A stretch of DNA of 64,000 nucleotides from contig NZ_CP089214.1 in NCBI RefSeq assembly GCF_021183625.1, positions 5,270,001-5,334,000 on the forward strand, written 5' to 3'. This DNA is from Nocardia asteroides. GTDB taxonomy: Bacteria; Actinomycetota; Actinomycetes; Mycobacteriales; Mycobacteriaceae. A program made the position numbers and the translations under genes. Below are positions 51,764-60,071 of this stretch, piece after piece. Below the pieces are notes generated by a model that searched no databases, was not told the DNA's origin, and worked only from the letters and a program-made list of their open reading frames with translations. Every line of letters starts with the position of its first letter. The first letter of the stretch is position 1.

Positions 51764-52222
51764 AGGGCAGCTCTCGGATGGGGCGAGCTCGGTTGAGATA
51801 TGTCGACGCAAATGGTCGGCCGGCTGCGCCCTCGACAAGCTTCCCAGACGGAGGAAGCGAACGCGCTTGCCCGCATCGATGTGAAGCGAAGGCCGATTCG
51901 CCGGCGAGCGGGTTGCGGAAAACGCGATGGAGCGGGCCCGTTCGCCGGGTGCGCGGCGGCGATTGCTGCGGTGTGCGCATCAGACGATGCGACGTCGAGC
52001 GATCACTGGCAACTTTTTTCGCAACATGTCGGTGGTACCCCCATACGGCGCTTGGGGTTGTGCTCGTTCGACATGAATGATCGAAGGCGGCGGGCTGCGA
52101 GTGCAAGTTGTTTCGGATGCCCGTCTTCGTGCTTTTCTAGAGAAAATCTAGCGAAATAAGACTTGAACCTTTCCGGTACTGTGCGGAGGATACTTGGTAA
52201 CCGGTCGGCGCTGAGCCTACCG
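51764..52222. other. Gene-free stretch between IS D and the two-component system
   Basis: About 460 bp with short frames only, none with recognisable protein features. Composition changes here from IS to the lower-GC DNA of the following genes. I see no repeats or RNA gene. Confidence 0.5.
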
Positions 52223-53284
52223 CTATATGCTGCGGAGGTCGAGTGTGATCGAATACGGCGTCCCGGTCGCGTCGTTCGAGTGCGGGGGTGATTCCGATGT
52301 TCTTCGGTCGAACACGACCGGAAAGTAAATGCTCACTTCGAGTCCGTGCCCCGAAGACGCGGCATCCAGAGTCAGCCGGCCCTGATTCGATTTCACCAGC
52401 ATCTCTGCGATCGACAGCCCCAAGCCTCGACCGGGTATGTCACCGGAATCCGCTCGCCAACCGCGTTCGAGTGCGTGTTCTCGTTGGGTCGCGGTGATGC
52501 CTGGCCCCTGATCAACGACTCTGACTGCGACCTGCTCCCCAGTCGGGCTGACCTGTGCGGATACCAGTATCTCGCAATGCGCTGGCGAGTATTTCGTCGC
52601 ATTGTCGAACAGAATGTCCAACAAATGTTCGAGGGTGCCGCGTTGCGTAACAATCACCGCCGAATCGATCGTCATCGGTCGGAGCGTGAGCGATCCGCGT
52701 CGCGCGGCCTCGTCCGACCAAGCGTTCAATCGGTCCATCACCACCTTCCGGACGTCGATTGCGGTTGGTGGCGTGGTCGCTCTGCCGGTTGGGTCATCGA
52801 GTTGCTCGGTGAGAATGTCACGCAGTCGGGCCAAATCAGCTCTCACCTTCGCGAAGATCGCCGAACGTTCCTCTGTGACAGAGGTTTCGAGCCGATCTAT
52901 CCGGGCCGTCAGTAGCTGCAACACGGTACGGAGTTGGTGTGCGAGATCGGCTTTTCCGCTGCTGTTGGGATCATGCCGGGTCGTTGCGTCCTCGGTCGCA
53001 GGATTGACGAAGCAGACACGGTCGGGTACATCCGGCGAACCGTTATGTGCGTCCTGCCTGCCGATCCTGCCGCTTCCGAGCTGTATCTGCGCTCTTCTGA
53101 AGGTATCGGTGGAAGGACGTGCCCGCCGTGTGAGGGGTCGGGCGAAGAGGGCGATGGACGATCCGGCCAAGCCGCCGCAAATAAACCCGGGGAAGAATCG
53201 AGACACCCCGAGCGGCAACATCGTGAGTAGGCCGACTATAACGGCGGCGGCAATCAATCCGGCCAGGATAATTCGCTGTACCAT
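52223..53284 (-). CDS. Sensor histidine kinase
   Basis: 353 aa from ATG 53284. There are two hydrophobic segments near the N-terminus (about residues 5-20 and 28-42) with almost no extracellular loop. The H-box reads DLAHQLRTVLQLL, so the phospho-His is present but the usual HELRTPL is changed. The ATPase domain has N-box LFDNATKYS, G1 DQGPGI and G2 GRGLGLSI. It starts one base after the stop of the response regulator and is in one operon with it. The sensor is probably membrane-embedded; the signal is unknown. GC is below that of the core genes, as in its neighbours. Confidence 0.88.
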   Translation of the reverse strand: MVQRIILAGLIAAAVIVGLLTMLPLGVSRFFPGFICGGLAGSSIALFARPLTRRARPSTDTFRRAQIQLGSGRIGRQDAHNGSPDVPDRVCFVNPATEDATTRHDPNSSGKADLAHQLRTVLQLLTARIDRLETSVTEERSAIFAKVRADLARLRDILTEQLDDPTGRATTPPTAIDVRKVVMDRLNAWSDEAARRGSLTLRPMTIDSAVIVTQRGTLEHLLDILFDNATKYSPAHCEILVSAQVSPTGEQVAVRVVDQGPGITATQREHALERGWRADSGDIPGRGLGLSIAEMLVKSNQGRLTLDAASSGHGLEVSIYFPVVFDRRTSESPPHSNDATGTPYSITLDLRSI

Positions 53285-53285
53285 G

Positions 53286-53969
53286 TTATGATGCCAAGCG
53301 AAAGCCGACGCCGCGCACGGTCTCGATCGCAGGCACACCCAGCTTTTTTCGTAGGCTGGCTACGTGAACGCCTAGTGTTCTCGTGTCACCGGCTCCGTCA
53401 TGTCCCCACGCCTCGATCATGATATCTTCCCTGCTGAAAACCTTGCCCGGTTCACGAGCCAGCAGCTCAAGGAAAGCAAACTCTCGCCGAGTCAGGCTCA
53501 CTTCGCGATTCTTGACGGTAACCTTGCGGCTGCCGACATCGATGCGTATCTCTCTCAACACACGGACATCGCCCTCGATCCGGGCAATGCCGGCGGGGGA
53601 CGAATTTTCCCCACTCTGCCGGGCGCGGCGTATTACGGCCTCCAATCGGGCCGCGAGTTCCCGTAGGCTGTGTGGCTTGATCACGTAGTCGTCTGCTCCG
53701 AGCTTCAGCCCAAGTACTCGGTCGATCTCGTCCGATCTGCCACTCAGGATGATGATCGGTATGTTGGAGATCGTCCTGATCTTGCGGCAGACCTCCAAAC
53801 CGTCCATATCGGGCAAGCCTATGTCGAGTAATACCACCTCTGCCTCGGTGTGCAGGATGAGCGCGTCGCGTCCAGTGTTGGCAACGAATCCCTGAAATCC
53901 CTGAGACTCGAGGCCCCGGTGCAACTCCTCTGCTAGATCGTGGTCGTCCTCGACGATCAGTACCTGCAT
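53286..53969 (-). CDS. OmpR/PhoB-family response regulator
   Basis: 227 aa. The receiver domain begins VLIVEDDHDLAEEL, with the phospho-acceptor Asp49 in VVLLDIGLPDMDG, Thr/Ser in IIILSGRS and the Lys in DDYVIKPHS. The C-terminal winged helix contains VSLTRREFAFLELLAREPGKVFSREDI and RTLGVHVASLRKKLG. It is the first gene of the pair with the kinase. The location beside a polyketide cluster raises the possibility that it controls that cluster (inference). Confidence 0.9.
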   Translation of the reverse strand: MQVLIVEDDHDLAEELHRGLESQGFQGFVANTGRDALILHTEAEVVLLDIGLPDMDGLEVCRKIRTISNIPIIILSGRSDEIDRVLGLKLGADDYVIKPHSLRELAARLEAVIRRARQSGENSSPAGIARIEGDVRVLREIRIDVGSRKVTVKNREVSLTRREFAFLELLAREPGKVFSREDIMIEAWGHDGAGDTRTLGVHVASLRKKLGVPAIETVRGVGFRLAS

Positions 53970-54875
53970 AGGTCCCCCTATCCTTGTTTGTCTTTACCGA
54001 GTGTCGCTCAGTGTGTGGTGTGATACGTGACTGTCGCCCCGTGCCCCGAACTGCACCGACCTCTCGAAGTTGCCTCCCACTCGAAGTGGTTCGGCTCGGT
54101 GCCCCGAGGTCGCCACTGATAGGCGAGGGTGAGCAAGGAGCTTCGACTACCCGGCCGATCCTGCGCATCAGGCATCGCACAGACCCGCTTATCCCGGCGG
54201 CGAGGCATGTGAGCGGTGCGGAAGCGCAGCATGTGCGCGGAGCCGCGGGCCTCCGCTTCGTTGAGGCCGCGCGTCGATCGGGTCTTCCCGGTGGGAACAG
54301 GTACCGACCAGAACGCGAATGTCCAACACGAGCAGAGCGAGATGCTCTCTGCCACTTGCTCTTTCGACGCGACGACGCGACTGTGTTGATCCGACTTCTG
54401 TGCACGTTCAACGCACCCCCCGAGCTGCGGTTCGAGCCCGTACCAAATGGTACTAGTCTCCAATTGTCGCGCCTAACCGAGCGGCGTTGCGAATCTCATG
54501 TTGACACGCGCGAAACGACCTGCATCGGGCACTGGCTACCCGCATCCTCCTTTGACGCCGCACCGCTCGGGACCGGCGCCCGCCGAACGTGAGCGTGGTC
54601 GCAACAGGCGACAACGACCACATCGAGGCACTGCAGACAGCGAAAACATCCCAGTCCCCGAGTTGTCTTCGGCTACCGAAGAGGCAAGTTCGGCCGGGCT
54701 GTCGAACGATCGAGTCGTCGAAACCCTCGCTGTTCTCCGGCAGCGTGAGTGGCCGGGTGTCGGTACCGCCAGGGCAGAGCCGCCAACCGTGCCTGCTGGG
54801 GCTGTCGAGCAGGCACCGGCGCTGTTGTGTCGGTTCCGTTGGCGACGTCTGCGAAGCCGACCTACTCGAAAGCTC
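53970..54875. other. Gene-poor 0.9-kb stretch upstream of the response regulator
   Basis: Frames of up to 200 codons exist on both strands but show no family features and irregular codon composition. The response-regulator promoter should lie in the first ~150 bp. The right end is the insertion point (TTA at 54876-54878) of two tandem IS copies. Confidence 0.4.
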
Positions 54876-54878
54876 TTA

Positions 54879-55752
54879 CTGATCAGTTCAGAATGAGATG
54901 TCGTAGGCAGATCATGGAGCAGGCCAGGCTCAGCAGGGCTTGATGGACATCGGCGCGGCGTTCGGTGCGGACACGCAGTCGGCGGTAGTTCTTGATCCAG
55001 GCGAAGGTCCGTTCGACCGGCCAGCGGTGGGTGCCGAGACCGGATCCGTGGCCGGTGCCGCGGCGGGCGATGAGCGGGGTGATGCCGCGGGCGCGGACCA
55101 GGCGGCGGTACTTGTCGTGGTCGTAGCCGCGGTCGGCGTAGATCCGCCGCGGCCGGCGAAGCGGGCGCCCGAGCATGCCTCGGATGGGCGGGATGGCTTC
55201 GATCAGTGGGAGCAGCTGGGTGACGTCGTGGCGGTTCCCGCCGGTCAGGAGGACTGCGAGGGGGATTCCGGTGGCGTCGGTGATCAGGTGGTGCTTGGAG
55301 CCGGGTCGTGCGCGGTCGACCGGGCTGGGGGCGGTGTGGGCCCCCCTTTGAGCGCGCGCAGGTGGGTCGCGTCGACGAGGGCGGCCGACAGGTCCAGCTT
55401 TCCGGCCGCGCGGAGTTCGGCGAGGAGTTTTTCGTGCAGTCGCTGCCACACCCCGGCCTCGTGCCACTCGGTGAGCCGCCGCCAGCAGGTGGCCCCGGAG
55501 GCGCCGAACAATGCGGTGGGCAGCCGGTTCCATCCGCTGCCGGTACGGGTGACGAACAAGATGCCCTCGAGGGCGGCACGGTCGTCGGCTCGTCTGCGTC
55601 CGGGGTAGCGGAAACGTCTGGGCTGCTGCGGGATCAAGGGTTGCAGTCGCGTCCACAGTTCATCGGTCAGGATCTCCTCACGCACACCGGCATCATCGAT
55701 GCCGTTGCTGGGCAGGAGAAGACGACACGCCAGTTCATTCTGAACTGATCTC
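54879..55752 (-). mobile_element. Insertion sequence B, copy 2
   Basis: 874 bp, the same ends as copy 1, flanked by TTA at 54876-54878 and 55753-55755. It differs from copies 1 and 3 at a few bases, for example GGGGGCGG for GGGGCCGG in the frameshift region and one base in the catalytic half. Confidence 0.9.
54883..55685 (-). CDS. Transposase of IS B copy 2
   Basis: Same two-frame organisation as copy 1. The substitutions change GTGIGWNRLP to GTGSGWNRLP, EELLAEL to EKLLAEL and GPTPAP to GPTPPP, all in the upstream frame, and one residue in the downstream frame. The shift site is unchanged in position. Confidence 0.83.
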
Positions 55753-55755
55753 TTA

Positions 55756-56629
55756 CTGATCAGTTCAGAATGAGATGTCGTAGGCAGATCATGGAGCAGG
55801 CCAGGCTCAGCAGGGCTTGATGGACATCGGCGCGGCGTTCGGTGCGGACACGCAGTCGGCGGTAGTTCTTGATCCAGGCGAAGGTCCGTTCGACCGGCCA
55901 GCGGTGGGTGCCGAGACCGGATCCGTGGCCGGTGCCGCGGCGGGCGATGAGCGGGGTGATGCCGCGGGCGCGGACCAGGCGGCGGTACTTGTCGTGGTCG
56001 TAGCCGCGGTCGGCGTAGATCCGCCGCGGCCGGCGAAGCGGGCGCCCGAGCATGCCTCGGATGGGCGGGATGGCTTCGATCAGTGGGAGCAGCTGGGTGA
56101 CGTCGTGGCGGTTCCCGCCGGTCAGGAGGACTGCGAGGGGGATTCCGGTGGCGTCGGTGATCAGGTGGTGCTTGGAGCCGGGTCGTGCGCGGTCGACCGG
56201 GCTGGGGCCGGTGTGGGCCCCCCTTTGAGCGCGCGCAGGTGGGTCGCGTCGACGAGGGCGGCCGACAGGTCCAGCTTTCCGGCCGCGCGGAGTTCGGCGA
56301 GGAGTTCTTCGTGCAGTCGCTGCCACACCCCGGCCTCGTGCCACTCGGTGAGCCGCCGCCAGCAGGTGGCCCCGGAGGCGCCGAACAATGCGGTGGGCAG
56401 CCGGTTCCATCCGATGCCGGTACGGGTGACGAACAAGATGCCCTCGAGGGCGGCACGGTCGTCGGCTCGTCTGCGTCCGGGGTAGCGGAAACGTCTGGGC
56501 TGCTGCGGGATCAAGGGTTGCAGTCGCGTCCACAGTTCATCGGTCAGGATCTCCTCACGCACACCGGCATCATCGATGCCGTTGCTGGGCAGGAGAAGAC
56601 GACACGCCAGTTCATTCTGAACTGATCTC
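55756..56629 (-). mobile_element. Insertion sequence B, copy 3
   Basis: 874 bp, head to tail with copy 2 and sharing the TTA at 55753-55755; the outer TTA is at 56630-56632. By eye its sequence equals that of copy 1 at 21982-22855. Confidence 0.9.
55760..56562 (-). CDS. Transposase of IS B copy 3
   Basis: Identical in the parts compared to copy 1: start MREEILTDELWTRLQPLIP, switch at AAAGGGGGG, end RHLILN. At the copy 2/3 junction one frame stays open from the downstream half of copy 3 into the upstream half of copy 2 (55284-56456), giving a 390-codon open frame that is not the natural fusion order. Confidence 0.85.
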
Positions 56630-56632
56630 TTA

Positions 56633-57034
56633 GTGAAAACCTAGTATTCGCTGTGTCGAAGTCATCGCGGTCGGCAGGCTAGGGTTCATAGTTGTGTTCG
56701 ACGACGTGGCTACGACGAGACGAGACAATCAGTCACGCAGTGACATTCGGCGGCCGGGCGCAGTCTGCGCCGTCGGCGACAGGTTGTTCGGTCCGGAGCG
56801 GCGGACCTCAACCCTGGCCATCACTCCACGCGACGGCCTACTTCGGCGAGCCTCGCCCGCGGTCCGCACCGCCCGCCAGTGCGCAATCCCTGACTCACCG
56901 CTGCATACCCAAGCCAGGAGCTTCGATCGGGTAGACCACGCTACGCCACCGTGGTGCAGGACGAATGAAACCTTCCCGCGCGGCAATCGATGTCAGCTGA
57001 TCGGCGTAGCACAACAGGATGACAGGAAACCGAG
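56633..57034. other. Gene-free stretch before the enoyl-CoA hydratase gene
   Basis: About 400 bp. Short frames on both strands lack protein features. It should contain the promoter of the following gene; I see no clear operator or terminator. Confidence 0.4.
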
Positions 57035-57835
57035 ATGAGGAACAACTCCATACGCACTGCGCGCTTGGAGCGCCACACCACACCCCGCGGTGCGGAAACG
57101 GCGGTACTCACAATCGATCATCCCCCACGCAACCTGTTCGAGCCGGTCCTGTGGGAAGCGCTGATCGCGCATATCGCGTCGCTGCAGCAGGCGCCGCCGC
57201 GCGCGGTACTCGTACGCGCCGAGGGCCCGGTGGTGTGCGGTGGTGCGGACGTGGCAGCATTCGAAGGCCGCGACGCGGCCGGTGCCGTAGAACTCTGGCG
57301 GGATCTGCACAGTCGGATCATCGCTCCCCTGGAGGCGCTACCGTGTCCCGTGGTGTTCGCGGCGCATGCGTTGACGCTGACTGCAGGGGTCGAGATCGCG
57401 TTGGCATGCGATCTCATCGTCGCGCATCCCCGAGCGCAGTTCGGCTTCGTGGAGACGGTGGTGGCACTCACACCGTCCATGGGGGGCGTCCAGCGGCTGG
57501 CCGGGCGGGCGGGAGCAGGGCGGGCACGACAGATGGTGCTGACAGGCGAGCTGTACGGCGCGGCAACACTGCACAACTGGGGCGTCGTCGACATTCTCGC
57601 CGAGGACACCGACCGCGAAGCGCGCATGCTGACCGATCGGCTTGCCGACGGTGGAACGCGAGCGCACGCCGCAACGAAATCCATAGTCGCTGCGTGGAGT
57701 TCTGGCGGACTGGCAGCGGCGGACGCAATCACCGCACAGGTGGCGGGAGCACTGTTCGACACCGCAGACGCCCGTGACGCGATCCGGAGCTTTCTCGAGG
57801 TCGGACCCGGTAGAGCGCGGTTCACCGGCCGCTGA
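57035..57835 (+). CDS. Enoyl-CoA hydratase/isomerase family protein
   Basis: 266 aa from ATG 57035. Crotonase-fold blocks: LTIDHPPRNLFEPVLWEAL, VLVRAEGPVVCGGADVAAF (oxyanion hole), CPVVFAAHALTLTAGVEIALACDLIVAHPRAQFGFVE (second oxyanion strand) and VVALTPSMGGVQRLAGRAG. Glu in GFVE sits near a usual catalytic position. Related proteins serve polyketide beta-branching or fatty acid oxidation. It stands alone between IS copies and IS debris, about 2 kb before the E1/E2-PKS genes, and may belong to that cluster. Confidence 0.85.
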   Translation: MRNNSIRTARLERHTTPRGAETAVLTIDHPPRNLFEPVLWEALIAHIASLQQAPPRAVLVRAEGPVVCGGADVAAFEGRDAAGAVELWRDLHSRIIAPLEALPCPVVFAAHALTLTAGVEIALACDLIVAHPRAQFGFVETVVALTPSMGGVQRLAGRAGAGRARQMVLTGELYGAATLHNWGVVDILAEDTDREARMLTDRLADGGTRAHAATKSIVAAWSSGGLAAADAITAQVAGALFDTADARDAIRSFLEVGPGRARFTGR

Positions 57836-57925
57836 ATCCTGCTCATGATCTCGGCGTTCCGCCAGCACAACAACCCTGGAGAGTGTGCTGAGAGCTTCTG
57901 ACGAGATGCAACCGCACGGCGAGTC

Positions 57926-58108
57926 ATGCTGTCGTACAGCCTGTTCAGCGGTGGAGCCATCCGCGGATCGCAGGCGATGAGTTGCGCGGTGATCGAGCCG
58001 CTACTACCGGTGCAGGTTCCGGGATCGCGCCGAGGTCCGGCTCGTATCGACAACCAGCCGGTGCTCCAGCGCATCCTGTTCGTACTGCTCACCGGCATCG
58101 GCTGGGAA
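57926..58108 (+). pseudogene. IS5-family transposase fragment (N-terminal)
   Basis: The frame encodes SCAVIEPLLPVQVPGSRRGPAR, IDNQPVLQRILFVLLTGIGWE, the beginning of an IS5-group transposase, and then the similarity breaks off. No terminal repeat is seen. Confidence 0.65.
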
Positions 58109-58124
58109 ATTCGCTCTAGTGGTC

Positions 58125-58375
58125 CGTATTCGAGGTCGTTGGGCGTTGGGCCTTGGCGAGGATCTCTTCGGCGGTCTTGGTCCAGACGAACGGGTGGGGC
58201 TGGGGGTCCCAGCTGATGTGATGAAAGCCCGTATCTTGGTGGGGAGTTTACCGACGTTGCGGAAGGTGCCGCGCGGTGGATGGCTTGGAGCTCGATGACG
58301 CCGAACTAGACCTCGACCAGGTTCATCCAGGATGCCGAGGTTGGGGGTGAAGTGAACCGTCACGGGTTGAGGAGC
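58125..58375 (-). pseudogene. IS630-family transposase fragment (C-terminal)
   Basis: On the minus strand, through several frame changes, the peptide segments VHFTP, NLVEVWFG, IHRGTF, TKIRAFI and HPFVWTKTAEEILAKAQ match the C-terminal end of IS630-type transposases. The frame is broken at least twice. It abuts the IS3-type remnant. Confidence 0.55.
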
Positions 58376-58385
58376 GGCTTCAGTT

Positions 58386-59439
58386 TCAGGCCAGCGCCGG
58401 TCGGCGTGGTGGTTGTTGAGCGTAGTAGGCGGCCTCGTACTCGGCCGGGGTCAGGTAGTCCAGCCGCGAATGCAGGTGGGCGTTGTTGTACCAGTCGCAC
58501 CATTCAATGAGCGCGAACTCGACCTCGGTGAGAGTCTCGAACGGACCGTGCCGGTTGACGACCTCGGTCTTGAACAAGCCGATGATCGACTCCGCGAGCG
58601 CATCGTCATACGCGTCACCGACCGAACGAACCGACGCCGACAAGCCATGCATTGCCGGTGATTCGGTGAACTTCACCGAGGCATATTGGGTGGATTCAAC
58701 CGGTCGTTGCAACACCGGGTTGTGAGAGTGAGCCGTAGCTGCTCGTCGAACACCCCGGCAGGAGTCTTCCACCCGAGGCTCTTGCGGGGCCGGTTGTTGA
58801 GCGCGAGAGCGACTGCTTCGAGGTCTTGCGCGGACCATCGTGAGAGGTCCGTGCCAAGCCCGTTGGTGTTCTCGTTCGTTGGCCGCTGCCAGGGCGAGTG
58901 CGGACGATCTCGCCGGGCGGCCCGAGCAGATGTACCGCCCCGGCGCAGTGTGTTCTCGAGGTAGGCGTCGGTCAGAATCCGGGCCGAGGGTGGCCGACTG
59001 CGGGCTCTGCGGTAGGTCCGCGGCGCGATCTGCACCCCGTGCGTGGACAAACGCACGGCAGATCGACTCGACGCCGTAGACCCGGCGATACTCGTCGACG
59101 AACCCGACGATCACCGGTGTCGCGGGTCGAGTTCCCGCGCGAAGAAGGCCGTCGCCAGCTTCAAGATCTCGTTGGCCTGCTTCAACTCCCGGTTCTCCCG
59201 GCACGGCATGCTCAGCTCGTCACGCTCGGCCACCGACAACCCCGCGCCGGCCGTTCCGCTCGGTCGGGCGCCCTCTGCCAAGGCCTTCTTGATCCAGATC
59301 CGCAACGTCTCGAAATGGACATCGACCAGCGGCGCGATGGCCTGGGCCACCGCATACAGGGTGCCGTATTCATCGAGCCGTTCCAGAGCCCAGGCGCACG
59401 GCCTTCTCAAGAACCTCGGGCGGGTATCGCTTCGACATG
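58386..59439 (-). pseudogene. IS3-family element remnant interrupted by other IS DNA
   Basis: OrfA begins at ATG 59439 (SKRYPPEVLEKAVRL) and is thrown out of frame by one extra base. It continues in the next frame with LERLDEYGTLYAVAQAIAPLVDVHFETLRIW. The start of OrfB follows around 59100-58980 (VIVGFVDEYRRVYGVESICRAF). The OrfB C-terminal end is at 58386-58680 (SVGDAYDDALAESIIGLFKTEVV, LIEWCDWYNNAHLHSRLDYLTPAEYE). The middle is replaced by an IS30-type fragment. Confidence 0.75.
58690..58960 (-). pseudogene. IS30-family transposase fragment inside the IS3 remnant
   Basis: HSPWQRPTNENTNGLGTDLSRW, QDLEAVALALNNRPRKSLGWKTPAGVFDEQLRL is the C-terminal end of an IS30-type transposase, with an internal deletion after NTNGL where QYFPK is normally found. 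It sits within the split OrfB of the IS3 remnant. Confidence 0.65.
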
Positions 59440-59459
59440 ATGGGAACCATCTTCCTCTA

Positions 59460-60071
59460 GTGGGAAGCGGTACCCAACCCGTGACGGTTCACTTGGACCA
59501 TGAAGTCCCCGGCGGAGTACATGGTCTGTTCTAAATCTATACAATCAGATACGTGAAGAGCTAGTTCAATCCTAGAATTCTCCGGTCTTGTATCTCACGA
59601 AAGCGGCGACGAAGATACTCATTGAATGACCGAAGGCGTCATGAATGCCTAAGGCAGTGCGATAGCGGCGAAGTGCGATCTCGATTCGAGATCGCGAGCG
59701 CTGATCGAGTATGTGGGGGTGACTGACGATTCTATCGTGGGCAGTGACGGCCGTCGGCGGCTCGACAGATTTCGAACCTTTGATATGATCATGTGGTAAC
59801 GAGTGAGCAGAAGCGACTTGTACTGCCGAAGCCGAATACGGCAGCGATGGGGTGCTTCGCCGTTTCCGGGGCTCGCCCGATGTTTCACCGTCGAACGCTT
59901 ACCTGCATGGCGCGAAGTCATGCGGCTGATGCAGCCATCGAGCTGGTACTGCAAGCTGCTTGCTCGCAGGGGTCGGTGCCGCGACCAGCGATCGACCTGG
60001 TGCGCCGTTTTCTCCGAATCCGTCCCGAACCCGACTAACTCGCGTCGGTTCGTCTGCAATATCGATAGTGG
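59460..60071. other. Gene-free, AT-richer stretch before the E1 gene
   Basis: About 610 bp of visibly lower GC. No convincing coding frame or RNA gene. It should contain the promoter of the E1/E2-PKS operon. There is no clear ribosome-binding site directly before the assigned E1 start. Confidence 0.4.

Noticed and set aside
53984..54592. 200-codon plus-strand frame and overlapping minus frame upstream of the response regulator
   Set aside because: No motif, mixed codon composition and no ribosome site; treated as intergenic.
55284..56456. 390-codon frame across the junction of two IS B copies
   Set aside because: It joins the second half of one transposase in the wrong frame to the first half of the other; a by-product of the tandem array.
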